DNA of 64,000 nt from Ruegeria sp. PrR005 (GCF_010500245.1 NZ_JAAGOX010000056.1:124001-188000), one strand, 5' to 3'. Numbered from the stretch's first letter, positions 1 through 9,368 are shown. Numbers and translations are program-made. Notes: generated by a model from the sequence alone, not told the origin.

Positions 1-324
1 CCCGAACACGGTTTGCATGTGGGGATCGGGGTCGCCTCGGGCGAGGTCGTCATGGGGGCGATGGGCGCCCGAGACCGGATGGATTTCACGGTGCTGGGGT
101 CGACGGTCAACCTGTCGGCACGGCTGTGTTCCAAGGCGGCGCCGGATCAGGTGCTGGTCGATCGCGAAACCCGGGACGCCGCCGGGCTGGACGGTTTTGT
201 CTATGATCCGCTGGAGCCGATTGCACTGAAAGGCTATGCCGCCCCTGTGCCGGCCTTTGCCGCGCGGCGGATTGCGGTTCTGGCTGAGGCGACTGCAAAC
301 CCAACGCCCGCCCAAATCGACTGA
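1..324 (+). CDS. Class III adenylate/guanylate cyclase, C-terminal fragment (5' end outside window)
   Basis: The reading frame is open from base 1 to a TGA at 322-324 and gives about 107 residues of a cyclase catalytic domain. Visible marks are the glycine-rich GIGVASGEVVMGAMG stretch, then DFTVLGSTVNLSARL, which carries the conserved Asn and Arg of class III cyclases (the VNxAAR-type motif), and the downstream LKGYAAPVPAFA end typical of these proteins. The enzyme would make cAMP or cGMP. The N-terminal part, which would show any sensor or membrane domain, lies outside the window. A cyclic-nucleotide-binding-domain protein is encoded about 700 bp downstream. Confidence 0.85.
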   Translation, partial: PEHGLHVGIGVASGEVVMGAMGARDRMDFTVLGSTVNLSARLCSKAAPDQVLVDRETRDAAGLDGFVYDPLEPIALKGYAAPVPAFAARRIAVLAEATANPTPAQID

Positions 325-453
325 AGACTTTCTTGAGGTGCAGTGTGGCGCGAGGGCAGGTTGAACCCGAGCGGGTTACATTCCACGGTTGCCCGGTCGT
401 TGGGCGCTGAACTATCCGGATGCCGGTTGAGCGATCCAATTCATGGCGCAGGG

Positions 454-834
454 TCAATACGCGAAACTGGTCCAGGCCCAAGCCATGAAGATATAGGTCA
501 ACTGGTGCAGGAACTGGTCAAATCCCATCGCATGCCAGTATTTTGCCTGATTGGGCTGCAACGCTTTTCGGTCTGAATAGAAGCCCTTACCGAAATCAAT
601 ATGGAAATGCGCAATCCACTCCAGGGCGACAATCACCCCGATGAAACCCAGCGGCGCCCCCATGATGACAAAAACGATAATTGATCCCAGCGCATGCACC
701 GATGCGTGTTGTGCCCGGCCCATATGCCAGTAGCTGCACCGCCCGGCCAGCATCTTGGGCGTTTGCAGGAAGAAGTCGGCGAACATGTGCTTTACCTGCA
801 AAAGGCAAAGCAACAGCAAAACAGTGCCGATCAT
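454..834 (-). CDS. DUF3307 small integral membrane protein
   Basis: This 126-residue hydrophobic protein matches the DUF3307 family by its opening (IGTVLLLLCLLQVKHMFADF), the FLQT segment and the HFHIDFGKG segment. There are three to four likely membrane segments with conserved His and Asp residues between them. An upstream in-frame ATG would add 30 residues, but those are hydrophilic and unlike the family. The ATG at 834 follows a purine-rich AGGAGGAAGG stretch, so I choose it. Function is unknown. It lies alone between a cyclase fragment and a large ABC-type protein, and it points away from the latter. Confidence 0.7.
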   Translation of the reverse strand: MIGTVLLLLCLLQVKHMFADFFLQTPKMLAGRCSYWHMGRAQHASVHALGSIIVFVIMGAPLGFIGVIVALEWIAHFHIDFGKGFYSDRKALQPNQAKYWHAMGFDQFLHQLTYIFMAWAWTSFAY

Positions 835-1021
835 TACTGGCAACAGACCTTCCTCCTTTTCATCCCCGGGGAGAAGCTTAGCGCAATATTCCCGCGCTGC
901 AAAATGAACTCGTTCACATTCCAAGCTGCTTTTTTCGCCGTGAAATCCGTTGCAAGTCGATGAGCGGGCGCGCTAGCCTTGGGAACGCTCGCGGCGGCCG
1001 CGCACTGCCGAGACAAATTTT

Positions 1022-4000
1022 TTGCGACGCTTTCTGGGGGGCGGAGCCATAGAACGTACATTGTTTCAATTTATCTGGAAGCACTCGAAGCGCGACCAAC
1101 TGATTCTGTTGGCCGTGACATCGACCTTGTTTCCACTTTTGTATCTGACGCTGGAACTGCCCAAACGGATCATCAACGATGCCATTGGCGCGGCGTCTTC
1201 GACGATCGAGGTCTGGGGCTATACCTTCGATCAGGTTACCTATCTGGCCATCCTCTGCGCGGCATTCCTGATATCGGTGTTGGCCCACGGGCTGATGAAG
1301 ATGAAGATCAACACGATGAAAGGCGTGATGTCCGAACGGATGCTGCGCCGTTTCCGGTATCTGTTGATCACACGGATTCTAAGGTTCCCTCAGCCCTATT
1401 TCGAACGTGTCAGTCAGGGTGAACTGGTGTCGATGGTCACCGCCGAGAGCGAGCCAATGGGCGGGTTGATGGGGGATATGATCAGCCAGCCGGTCCTTCA
1501 GGCCGGCCAGATGATCACCATTTTGTCGTTCCTCTTCCTGCAAAGCTTCTGGTTCGGGTTGGCGGCCGTTGCGCTGATCCCGTTGCAGGCCTGGCTGATT
1601 CCGCGCATGCAACGACAGATCAACCTGCTCAACAAGAAACGCATACAAGAGGTCCGGATCCTGGCCGCCCAGATCGGTGAAAACGCCTCGGGTGCCGCAA
1701 CGCTCCGGGCCAATGCCGGTTGGCCGTGGCGGATGAGCATGCTCAGCTATCAGCTGGGTCGTCTCTATCTGATCCGCTTCGATATTTACCAAAAGAAGTT
1801 CTTCATGAAGTTCGTGAACAACTTCATTGGCCAACTCACGCCGTTCTTCTTCTATTCGATCGGCGGCTTTCTTGTTCTCCAGGGGCAAGTGTCGCTTGGG
1901 GCTCTCGTCGCCGCGCTGGCCGCTTACAAGGATCTTTCGAGCCCGTGGAAGGAATTGCTGGCCTATTACAATCAGGCGCAGGACATGTCCTTGCGCTGGG
2001 ATGTCATCCTGGATCGGTTTGCCCCGCCGGGAATGGTGGACGAAGACAAGTTCACCGGCTTTCCCGAAGAGCGCCCGCGCCTGACGGGGGATATCGTGCT
2101 CGACAAGGTTTCCGTTCGCGATGGGGACGGGAACCTTGTGCTCGACGATCTGGATGTCACCTTGCCGGGGGGCAAGGTCATCGGGATCGCGGCGCCCAGC
2201 GAACAGGACCGGCGGGCTTTGTCGGAATTGCTGACCCGTGAAGTTCTACCGGCAAGCGGCAAGGTCCTGATCGGCGAAAACAACCTGTCCGATCTTCACC
2301 AGATGGTGGTCGCATCGCGCATCGGGCATGCCACGTCGCGTCCGATCCTGTTTCAGGGAACCTTTGGTGACAATGTTATGATGCCCATGCGGGTGCGGCC
2401 GCAGAACGACTCCCAGGATCCTCAGTTCCATGACGAAACCCTGCGGGCAGGCAACAGCCCTGATGCCTATCACAGCGAATGGCTGGAGCCCGGGCTTGCA
2501 GGTTTTGACGATGCCGCAAGATTGCGGGACTGGTGGCTGAAACTCGTCGAAGGTCTTGGATCGGGGGCCGCGCTGTTCCGGCGCGGGGCCGAGCAGATAT
2601 TCTTGGAGAAAGATCATCCAGATCTCGCGGCCCGACTGGTTGCGCTGCGTCCGATCGTGCAAGAGGCCGTCGAAAGGGCGGGATTGGGCGGGCAAGCCTA
2701 TCTTTTCGATCCCGAGCAGTACAACCCGGCCCTGCCGGTGGCTGAGAACCTGCTGTTTGCCACGCCGCGTGAACCCTTCACGCCCGAGGTTCTGGCGGGG
2801 CAGACGGATTTTCTGGCCCAGATCAGGGATCTGGGTCTGGACGAGACACTTGTCGGTCTGACCCAGGATGTCATCGACATGCTGCGTCAGATCTTTGGCA
2901 TCGACGGGACCGACCACCCGCTGTTTCGCAAGTTGAACCTTGAGGCCCGCACCTATGAGACAGCCCTGACCCTGGTGGAAAAGACGCGGTCCGAGGGCGC
3001 CAAGGCGTTGGACGATTCCCAGCTGGCCAGCTTGCTTGCGGTGCCGTTCCGGATATCTGCCGATCAGATCGGCCCGGCATTTTCGGACGAGATCAAGTTG
3101 CGTATTCTCGAACTTCGCAAGAGCCATTCCGCCCAGCTGATGAACAGTCTTGACGACGTGTTTTCACCACTGGACCCGGACAGTTTCGCGCCGGGCCTGA
3201 ACGCGCTGGAAAACGCCCTGTTCGGCAAGGTCAGCGAAGTCGGGGGCGCACGGGCGGATGAGTTGCGCAAACTGATCGCGGACGTGTTGGCCGACCATGG
3301 CGTGCAGCCGCTGGTGATCCAGTTGATCTATGATGTCCCGGTGGCCCTGGGCGGGCAGAATGTTCCGGCGATCTTTGCAGAGCCGCTTGCGTTTACCCGC
3401 GCGACGATCAAGCGGCCGGATATCCTGGTGCTGGATCAGGCCTTGGCCAGTTACGACATGCAGACCCAGATCGCCGTCTATCGCAACCTGCGCGCGCTCT
3501 TGCCGGAAACGACGATCATCTATCTGAACGACGGATTCCAGAACCCTGCGGTCTTTGATTTTTTCGTAGAAGTGCAGCGGGGCAGGATCGTGACGGAAGA
3601 AGTTCCGCAGAAGCAGGAAGAAGACAGTGTCGCCTCGGCCGACCTGGCTCGGAAGCTGCGGGCGCTGGAACAGACGCCGCTGTTCTCAGGTCTCGACCGG
3701 CGGCAGCTGCGGCTGCTGGCCTTTGGTGCGCGCTGGTACAGCGCCAAGGCGGGCGAGGTGGTGTTTCTGAAGGACGACGAACCGACCGATGGCGCATATA
3801 TGATGATCGAGGGTGAGGCCGGTCTTTATCTGCCGCGCGAGGGGGAGGAGGATCAGCTGATCGCCACTGTCGGGCCGGGCCGACTGGTGGGTGAACTGGG
3901 TCTGATCCGCAAGGTGCCGCGCGCGCTGAGCATGGTGGCTGAAACCGACATAACCTGTCTGCGCATCGGCGAGGAAGAGTTCCTGGCCGTGGTCGAGAAT

Positions 4001-4057
4001 GACGCCGCGACCGCGTTCAAGCTGTTGCAGGTGGTCGCGGGCTACGTATCGAATTAA
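1022..4057 (+). CDS. ABC-exporter-like protein with degenerate ATPase and C-terminal cyclic-nucleotide-binding domain
   Basis: The protein has 1011 residues. Residues about 20-335 form an ABC-exporter-type membrane domain with five to six hydrophobic segments. Residues about 355-460 begin an ATPase domain: the Q-loop (ILFQGTFGD, near 442-450) is kept, but the Walker A position (GIAAPSEQDRRALSEL, 387-402) lacks the GxGKST signature. About 300 residues of unrelated-looking sequence follow. An LGGQ signature then appears near 776, a Walker B-like LVLDQALASYD near 803 with Gln in place of the catalytic Glu, and Asn at the H-loop. Residues about 886-1011 form a Crp-type cyclic-nucleotide-binding domain (GRLVGELGLIRKVPRALSM). 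Start is uncertain: TTG at 1022, or the in-frame TTG at 1061 after GGCGGAG. Transport by ATP hydrolysis looks unlikely; a cyclic-nucleotide-gated or scaffolding role is inference. Confidence 0.8.
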   Translation: MRRFLGGGAIERTLFQFIWKHSKRDQLILLAVTSTLFPLLYLTLELPKRIINDAIGAASSTIEVWGYTFDQVTYLAILCAAFLISVLAHGLMKMKINTMKGVMSERMLRRFRYLLITRILRFPQPYFERVSQGELVSMVTAESEPMGGLMGDMISQPVLQAGQMITILSFLFLQSFWFGLAAVALIPLQAWLIPRMQRQINLLNKKRIQEVRILAAQIGENASGAATLRANAGWPWRMSMLSYQLGRLYLIRFDIYQKKFFMKFVNNFIGQLTPFFFYSIGGFLVLQGQVSLGALVAALAAYKDLSSPWKELLAYYNQAQDMSLRWDVILDRFAPPGMVDEDKFTGFPEERPRLTGDIVLDKVSVRDGDGNLVLDDLDVTLPGGKVIGIAAPSEQDRRALSELLTREVLPASGKVLIGENNLSDLHQMVVASRIGHATSRPILFQGTFGDNVMMPMRVRPQNDSQDPQFHDETLRAGNSPDAYHSEWLEPGLAGFDDAARLRDWWLKLVEGLGSGAALFRRGAEQIFLEKDHPDLAARLVALRPIVQEAVERAGLGGQAYLFDPEQYNPALPVAENLLFATPREPFTPEVLAGQTDFLAQIRDLGLDETLVGLTQDVIDMLRQIFGIDGTDHPLFRKLNLEARTYETALTLVEKTRSEGAKALDDSQLASLLAVPFRISADQIGPAFSDEIKLRILELRKSHSAQLMNSLDDVFSPLDPDSFAPGLNALENALFGKVSEVGGARADELRKLIADVLADHGVQPLVIQLIYDVPVALGGQNVPAIFAEPLAFTRATIKRPDILVLDQALASYDMQTQIAVYRNLRALLPETTIIYLNDGFQNPAVFDFFVEVQRGRIVTEEVPQKQEEDSVASADLARKLRALEQTPLFSGLDRRQLRLLAFGARWYSAKAGEVVFLKDDEPTDGAYMMIEGEAGLYLPREGEEDQLIATVGPGRLVGELGLIRKVPRALSMVAETDITCLRIGEEEFLAVVENDAATAFKLLQVVAGYVSN

Positions 4058-4074
4058 GGGCCGAAGAGGCGAGG

Positions 4075-5232
4075 CTATTGTCCCGCCAGCCCCATTTGAC
4101 GAACGGCGAGGTCCCGCATGATCTCTTCGGAACCACCGCCGATCGCCATCACCTTGACCTCGCGCCAGACCCGTTCCACCGGGTTGCCCACCAGATAACC
4201 GGCGCCACCGAAGATCTGCATGCCCTCCGAGGCCACGAATTCCAGAGCCTTGGTCGATTGTACCTTGGCCTTGGCGATTTCGGCACTGGGCATCAGGCCC
4301 TGATTGATCGCCCAGCAGATGCGTTCCAGATAGGCCTCGGTCATGTCGATGCGCGCCGACATCTCGGCAAATTTGTGGGCGATCACCTGGTGTTCGATCA
4401 GCCGCTTGCCAAAGGTCTTGCGTTCGCGCGCCCAATCCAGAGCGGCGTCATAGCAGACCCGCATCATGCCCAAGCCACCGGCGATCATGGCAAGGCGTTC
4501 ATAGTTGAAGTTGTTCATGATGGCGATGAAGCCCTTGTTCTCGGGGCCGATCAGCGCATCGGCGGGAACGCGGCAATCGTCGAAATGCAGCGTGGCCTGC
4601 GTCGAACAGTGCCAGCCCATCTTGCCGCCCAGCGGGGTGCGGGTAAAACCGGGCGTGTCCGCCTCGATCAGGAACAGCGAGATGCCGGCAAGGCCCGGCC
4701 CCCCGGTGCGGGCGCCGACCACGAACCACTGGGCGTCCATGCCCCCGGTGATATAGGCCTTGGCCCCGTTCAATACCCATCCATCTGCCACCCGTTCGGC
4801 CCGCGTGGTGAGGCTGGCCACGTCCGAGCCGCCTCCCGGTTCGGTGATCGCCAGCGCCGAGTTCATCCGCCCCTGCACGATCTCGGGCAGGATGGTACGG
4901 CGGAATTCTTCGGGGGCGAACCGGACCATCGGTCCGATCGAGATCGACCGCCCGCCCACCGCCGCCGCAACGCCAGAGGCGCCACAGCCAAAGGCCAGTT
5001 CGGCATAGTCGGCCCGCATGAAGGCGTCATCGAATCCCAATCCGCCATATTCCTCTGGGACGCCAAAGCCAAAGACCCCCATCTCGCCAAGCTTCTGGTG
5101 TAGGTCCCAGGGGACGGCCTGCGCGGCTTCCCAGTCCTCGACATGGGGTTTCACTTCGGCATCGAAGAAGCGCTTGAGCGTGCTGCGATAGGCCTCGCGT
5201 TCGGGGGTCATGAAGGGAGAGGGGCAGGTCAT
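4075..5232 (-). CDS. Acyl-CoA dehydrogenase (FAD)
   Basis: This 385-residue protein has the full acyl-CoA dehydrogenase layout: N-terminal helical domain, the middle ALAITEPGGGSD flavin-binding motif, then the C-terminal helical domain with RKTFGKRLIEHQ and QIFGGAGYLVGNPVERVWREVK. The catalytic base is not at the medium-chain position (that stretch reads IGGGSEEI). A Glu in NYERLAM matches the position used by isovaleryl-CoA and long-chain dehydrogenases, which suggests a branched acyl-CoA substrate. The start ATG overlaps the stop of the upstream TetR gene by 4 bp, so the two are one operon. It converges on the ABC/cNMP gene with a 17-bp gap. It would feed the carboxylase cluster encoded divergently. 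Confidence 0.9.
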   Translation of the reverse strand: MTCPSPFMTPEREAYRSTLKRFFDAEVKPHVEDWEAAQAVPWDLHQKLGEMGVFGFGVPEEYGGLGFDDAFMRADYAELAFGCGASGVAAAVGGRSISIGPMVRFAPEEFRRTILPEIVQGRMNSALAITEPGGGSDVASLTTRAERVADGWVLNGAKAYITGGMDAQWFVVGARTGGPGLAGISLFLIEADTPGFTRTPLGGKMGWHCSTQATLHFDDCRVPADALIGPENKGFIAIMNNFNYERLAMIAGGLGMMRVCYDAALDWARERKTFGKRLIEHQVIAHKFAEMSARIDMTEAYLERICWAINQGLMPSAEIAKAKVQSTKALEFVASEGMQIFGGAGYLVGNPVERVWREVKVMAIGGGSEEIMRDLAVRQMGLAGQ

Positions 5233-5858
5233 GGCATGTCCTTTGCGGGCAGGGGGATCAGCTGGGTTTCCATCAGGTCGGCAAAACGGGCGACCATGCG
5301 CGCTAGATAGGCGGGGTCCGAGACGAACTTGTCATGCAGAACCAGCCCGCGCAGGAAATTGCGTGTCATGCTCCACAAAAGCTCTGCATCGTCCGGATCA
5401 GCGCCCGATCCGCGATAGGCCCGGGTGATCGAGGTGCGGCTTTGTGCGTCCCAGTCATGCAGGCGTTGCTCAAGCAGATGAAAAAGCTCCTTGTCGGTAC
5501 GGCAGGCCACAAGGATTTCAACCATCGCGCGCCCTCCGGCGGAGTTCACCACCTGACCCCAGGCGCGGGTGATGAGCGCGCGCACCGGTTCGGGTTGATC
5601 GGCGCTGGCGGCGCGGCGTTCGACCGGTCCCAGCGCGTTGGCCAAGAGCTCCATTGCGGTCGCCGCGACCAGCGCCTGCCGGGTCGGAAAGTGGTGGGTG
5701 ATCGCCCCGCGCGACACGCCCGCCTTGGCCTGGATGCGGGCAAAGGTGGTTTCGGCGTAGCCGAGCCGGTCGAGACAGGTGATCGTGGCGCGCACGATCC
5801 GGGCCTGCATCGCCTTCGAGCGTTGATCTTGGGGGGTGGGTTTGTCGCTGTCGCTCAT
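5229..5858 (-). CDS. TetR-family transcriptional repressor
   Basis: This 209-residue TetR protein starts its DNA-binding domain near residue 17 (RIVRATITCLDRLGYAETTFARI) and contains the helix-turn-helix AGVSRGAITHHFPTRQAL; the rest is a ligand-binding helical domain. It is co-transcribed with an acyl-CoA dehydrogenase (4-bp overlap) and divergent from the atuA-like carboxylase operon. A palindrome lies in the shared control region. TetR proteins at such sites usually respond to acyl-CoA intermediates, so I infer that it represses both directions until a pathway acyl-CoA is present. Confidence 0.9.
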   Translation of the reverse strand: MSDSDKPTPQDQRSKAMQARIVRATITCLDRLGYAETTFARIQAKAGVSRGAITHHFPTRQALVAATAMELLANALGPVERRAASADQPEPVRALITRAWGQVVNSAGGRAMVEILVACRTDKELFHLLEQRLHDWDAQSRTSITRAYRGSGADPDDAELLWSMTRNFLRGLVLHDKFVSDPAYLARMVARFADLMETQLIPLPAKDMP

Positions 5859-5917
5859 GTTCCGTCACGTCACGGGTTTTTCCGTTGACCAAGGCTTCGG
5901 TCGCAGGCAGCTTAAAA

Positions 5918-5935
5918 ACAGAACGGGCGGTCTGT
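5918..5935. promoter_or_regulatory. Probable TetR operator (imperfect palindrome)
   Basis: ACAGAACGGGCGGTCTGT is an 18-bp dyad with half-sites ACAGA-CG, placed between the divergent TetR gene (start 5858) and the atuA-like gene (start near 5951-5972). Its size and position fit a TetR-dimer operator controlling both transcripts. The proposed binding is inference from location and symmetry. Confidence 0.65.
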
Positions 5936-5950
5936 AAAGTGCCCATTGGG

Positions 5951-7735
5951 ATGACGGGGAAAGGACGTGGCGTGACAGGTGTGTTGAGGATCGGCGGGGC
6001 CAGCGGGTTTTGGGGGGAGGCGCCTCATGCCACGGCGCAACTTCTCGATGCCGGGGTTGATGTGCTGGTCTACGACTATCTGGCCGAGATCACCATGTCG
6101 ATCATGGCGCGGGCGCGGATGAAGGACCCCGCGCAGGGATACGCCAGTGATTTCGTGACCGAGGCGATGGGCCGGAACCTGCACTCTATCGCCGCACTAG
6201 GCGTGCGGGTTCTGTCGAATGCCGGTGGCGTCAACCCGGCTGCCTGTGCTGCGGCCCTGAGGGAGAAGATCTCTGCGGCTGGGTTGTCGCTCAAGGTGGC
6301 GGTGGTCGAGGGCGACGATCTGATGTCGCGTCAGGCCGAGTTTTCCGACTGTACCGAGATGTTCAACGGTGCGGCGATGCCGCCCGCGGATCGCATCGCC
6401 TCGATGAATGCCTATATCGGCGCGGGACCGGTGGTGGCCGCTCTACGGGCCGGGGCCGATATCGTCATCACAGGGCGTTGCGCCGACAGTGCGCTGACGT
6501 TGGCGGCCTGTATTCATCACTTTGGTTGGGACACGCGCGCCCACGACCTGTTGGCGGCGGGCTCGCTTGCCGGGCACTTGCTGGAATGCGGTCCGCAGTC
6601 CACTGGCGGCAACTTTACCGATTGGGAAGCTGCGGGGGGTATTGCGCGGATCGGCTATCCGATAGCCGAGGTTTCGGCGGACGGCGGCTTTGTCGTGACC
6701 AAGCCGGACGGAACGACCGGAATCGTTTCGCCAGCATCGGTGGGCGAACAGATGCTCTATGAAATCGGCGATCCGCGCGCTTACCTGCTGCCGGATGTGG
6801 TTTGCGATTTCACCGGCGTGACGCTTGCGCAGGATGGGACCGACCGGGTACGAGTCTCGGGCGCGCGGGGGCAGGCCCCGACCGGGCGGCTCAAGGTCTC
6901 GGTGACCTGGGCCGACGGATATCGCGGCGGCATGGTGTTCCAGATGACCGGGCGTGCCGCGCGTGAAAAGGCGCGCGCTTTCGCACAGGCCGGGCTGGAC
7001 CGCGCGCGGGCGCGATTGAATGCGCTAGGCGCACCAGACTACCGCGAGGTCTGTTTCGAGGCTTTCGGTGGGGTGTCAGAGCATGCCGGTGCCGAAGAAA
7101 TCGCGTTCAAGGCCGCCGTTCGGCATGACGATGCGCGGGCGGTTGGGCTATTTCTCAAGGAACTGGTCGGGGCGGCTCTGGCCACGCCGCCGGGACTTCA
7201 TTTCTTTACTGGGGGCGGGCGCCCGAAACCGTCGCCGGTGGTCGCGCTGTTCTCCTGCCTGATCCCTGCGGCGGCGCTCACCTACAAGATCACAGTGGAG
7301 GGGGTTGAGGTGGTGTATGATGCGCCGGATCTGCCGCTGCGGGATATTGCCTTGGGGGCTCTGCAAGAGCCGGAGCCTGCCGAAGACGGGGTGGAGATGG
7401 TTTCGCGCCCGCTGGAGGACCTGGCCTGGGCGCGATCAGGCGACAAGGGAGACAGCGCCAATATCGGCGTGATCGCCCGCAACCCGGCGTATATGCCCTA
7501 TATCTGGGCGGCCCTTGCACCCCAGGCGGTGCAGAGATTTTTCGCCGAAAAATCTCCGGCGGATGTCAGCCGTTATTACTTGCCCGGAACCCATTCGATG
7601 AACATCGTGATGACTGCGGTTCTGGGCGGCGGAGGCGTTGCCAGCCTGCGAAATGACCCACAGGGCAAGGCATTTGCCCAGGAACTCCTGTCCCTGCCGG
7701 TTGCCATCCCGGCCGGGTTGATCCCGAACGAATAA
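5951..7735 (+). CDS. atuA: AtuA-like acyl-CoA catabolism protein (DUF1446 plus ferredoxin-fold domain)
   Basis: The product has about 594 residues. Residues 1 to about 450 are the DUF1446/AtuA domain (early LRIGGASGFWGE, later VVITGRCADSALTLA). Residues about 480-590 are the AtuA-like ferredoxin-fold domain, recognisable from LAWARSGDKGDSANIGVIAR and YYLPGTHSMNIVM. AtuA is required for acyclic terpene use in Pseudomonas, but its reaction is unknown. Two starts are possible: ATG 5951 or GTG 5972. The GTG has the better Shine-Dalgarno (AAGGA six bases upstream), so the protein may be seven residues shorter. It is the first gene of an operon running to the acyl-CoA carboxylase alpha subunit and beyond, under the TetR operator. 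Confidence 0.85.
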   Translation: MTGKGRGVTGVLRIGGASGFWGEAPHATAQLLDAGVDVLVYDYLAEITMSIMARARMKDPAQGYASDFVTEAMGRNLHSIAALGVRVLSNAGGVNPAACAAALREKISAAGLSLKVAVVEGDDLMSRQAEFSDCTEMFNGAAMPPADRIASMNAYIGAGPVVAALRAGADIVITGRCADSALTLAACIHHFGWDTRAHDLLAAGSLAGHLLECGPQSTGGNFTDWEAAGGIARIGYPIAEVSADGGFVVTKPDGTTGIVSPASVGEQMLYEIGDPRAYLLPDVVCDFTGVTLAQDGTDRVRVSGARGQAPTGRLKVSVTWADGYRGGMVFQMTGRAAREKARAFAQAGLDRARARLNALGAPDYREVCFEAFGGVSEHAGAEEIAFKAAVRHDDARAVGLFLKELVGAALATPPGLHFFTGGGRPKPSPVVALFSCLIPAAALTYKITVEGVEVVYDAPDLPLRDIALGALQEPEPAEDGVEMVSRPLEDLAWARSGDKGDSANIGVIARNPAYMPYIWAALAPQAVQRFFAEKSPADVSRYYLPGTHSMNIVMTAVLGGGGVASLRNDPQGKAFAQELLSLPVAIPAGLIPNE

Positions 7736-7748
7736 AGCGGAGAAACCA

Positions 7749-9368
7749 ATGGGCTTTGTCAGTCAGGTTGTGAAAGACAGCGAAACCTATGCCCGCAACC
7801 GCGCCGACATGCTGGCGCTGGTCGACCAGTTGCGTGCGCTCGAGGCGCGCCCCGTGGGCCTGTCCGAAGAGCGGCGCGAGCGGATGGAGGCGCGCGGCCA
7901 GATCACTCCGCGCGACCGGCTGGCGCGCCTGCTCGACCCCGGGTTGCCGTTTTTGCAACTGCACAGCCTTGCGGGCTACATGGTCGACACCTCCAACCCC
8001 GAAAAATCGGTGCCTGGCGCCTCAATCATCGTCGGCATCGGTTTCATTGCCGGGGTGCGCTGCATGATCGTGGTCGACGATAGCGGTATCAAGGCAGGTG
8101 CCATGGTCGAAATGTCCGGCGCGGCGTTTCTGAGCGCGCAGGAGATCGCGCTGAAGCAAAAGCTGCCCTTTGTCCATCTGGTCGAAAGCGCGGGCGCCAA
8201 CCTGATGGAATACCGGGTGGAGTTCTGGGCCAATGGTGGCAAGCTCTTTCGCAATCTTGCCCGGTTGTCTGCTGCGGGCATCCCGAACCTCGCCGTGCTG
8301 CACGGGCCGTCAACGGCGGGCGGTGCCTATATGCCGGGGCTGGCCGATTATGTGGTCGGTGTAAAGAAAAACGGCATGGCCGCGCTTGCCGGTGCCGCAT
8401 TGGTGCACGCGGCGACGGGCGAGGTGGCGAACGACCGTGAGCTGGGCGGGTCTGAGATGCATGCCCAGACCAGCGGTCTGGTCGAATACCTGGCCGAGGA
8501 CGATGCCCACGGGGTCGAGATGGCCCGCGAGGTGATTGCCGCGATTGACTGGAACAAGACGCTGCCGCCACGCCCCCAGCGTGCATTCGCCGCCCCCCGC
8601 TATGATATCGAGGATATCGCGGGGCTGGTGCCGACCGACTATCGCCAGCCCTATGACGTGCGCGAGGTGGTGGCGCGGATTGTGGACGGGTCCGAGTTCC
8701 GGGATTTCAAACCGCGCTACGGTGTCTCGAGCGTGTGTTTGCAGGCGGCAATCAACGGGATCGCCGTGGGGATCATCGGCAACAACGGGCCAATCGACCC
8801 GGCGGGCGCCACCAAGGCGGCGCAGTTCATCCAGCTGTGCGGACAATCCGACACGCCGCTCATTTTTCTCAACAACACAACGGGTTACATGGTGGGCACC
8901 GCCTATGAACAGGCGGGCATGATCAAACACGGCGCCAAGATGATCCAGGCGGTGACCTCGGTCGATGTGCCGCGCATCACGCTCTATATCGGGGCGAGCT
9001 TCGGGGCGGGCAATTATGGGATGTCGGGCTATGCCTATGAACCCGATTTCCTGTTCGCCTGGCCCAATGCGACCACAGGCGTCATGGGGGGCGAGCAGGC
9101 GGCGGGCACCATGGCGATGGTGGCGCGCGCAGGCGCCAAACGCAAAGGCGAGGAGATCGACGAAGATCGTCTGGCCAAGCAATCGGCGCTGATCGCGGCG
9201 CATTTCGACCGGCAGGCGGGCGCGTTCCATACCTCGGGCCGGTGCCTGGACCATGGGGTGATCGACCCGCGCGATACACGGCGGGTGCTCGGCTTTTGCC
9301 TTGAAACAGTGCGCGAGGCGCGGGCGCGCCGGGTCAAGCCGGGCAGCTATGGCGTGGCGAGGTTCTGA
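7749..9368 (+). CDS. atuC: Acyl-CoA carboxylase beta subunit (geranyl-/methylcrotonyl-CoA type)
   Basis: This 539-residue carboxyltransferase has the crotonase-fold N and C domains, with PSTAGGAYMPGLADYV in the N domain and NNTTGYMVGTAYEQAG plus GNYGMSGYAYEPDFLFAWPNA in the C domain. These are hallmarks of the methylcrotonyl-/geranyl-CoA carboxylase family. At the acyl pocket, methylcrotonyl enzymes carry Phe in FLAGPPL; here the residue is Ala212 (ALAGAAL). As I recall, the geranyl enzyme has Gly there, so a longer acyl chain may be accepted. It transfers CO2 from biotin on the alpha subunit (10167-12149). Start ATG 7749 follows GCGGAG, and the stop overlaps the next start by one base. Confidence 0.9.
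   Translation: MGFVSQVVKDSETYARNRADMLALVDQLRALEARPVGLSEERRERMEARGQITPRDRLARLLDPGLPFLQLHSLAGYMVDTSNPEKSVPGASIIVGIGFIAGVRCMIVVDDSGIKAGAMVEMSGAAFLSAQEIALKQKLPFVHLVESAGANLMEYRVEFWANGGKLFRNLARLSAAGIPNLAVLHGPSTAGGAYMPGLADYVVGVKKNGMAALAGAALVHAATGEVANDRELGGSEMHAQTSGLVEYLAEDDAHGVEMAREVIAAIDWNKTLPPRPQRAFAAPRYDIEDIAGLVPTDYRQPYDVREVVARIVDGSEFRDFKPRYGVSSVCLQAAINGIAVGIIGNNGPIDPAGATKAAQFIQLCGQSDTPLIFLNNTTGYMVGTAYEQAGMIKHGAKMIQAVTSVDVPRITLYIGASFGAGNYGMSGYAYEPDFLFAWPNATTGVMGGEQAAGTMAMVARAGAKRKGEEIDEDRLAKQSALIAAHFDRQAGAFHTSGRCLDHGVIDPRDTRRVLGFCLETVREARARRVKPGSYGVARF

Noticed and set aside
364-377. Short inverted repeat AACCC-GAGC-GGGTT after the cyclase gene as a terminator
   Set aside because: Only a 5-bp stem and no T-run; in G+C-rich DNA this is expected by chance.
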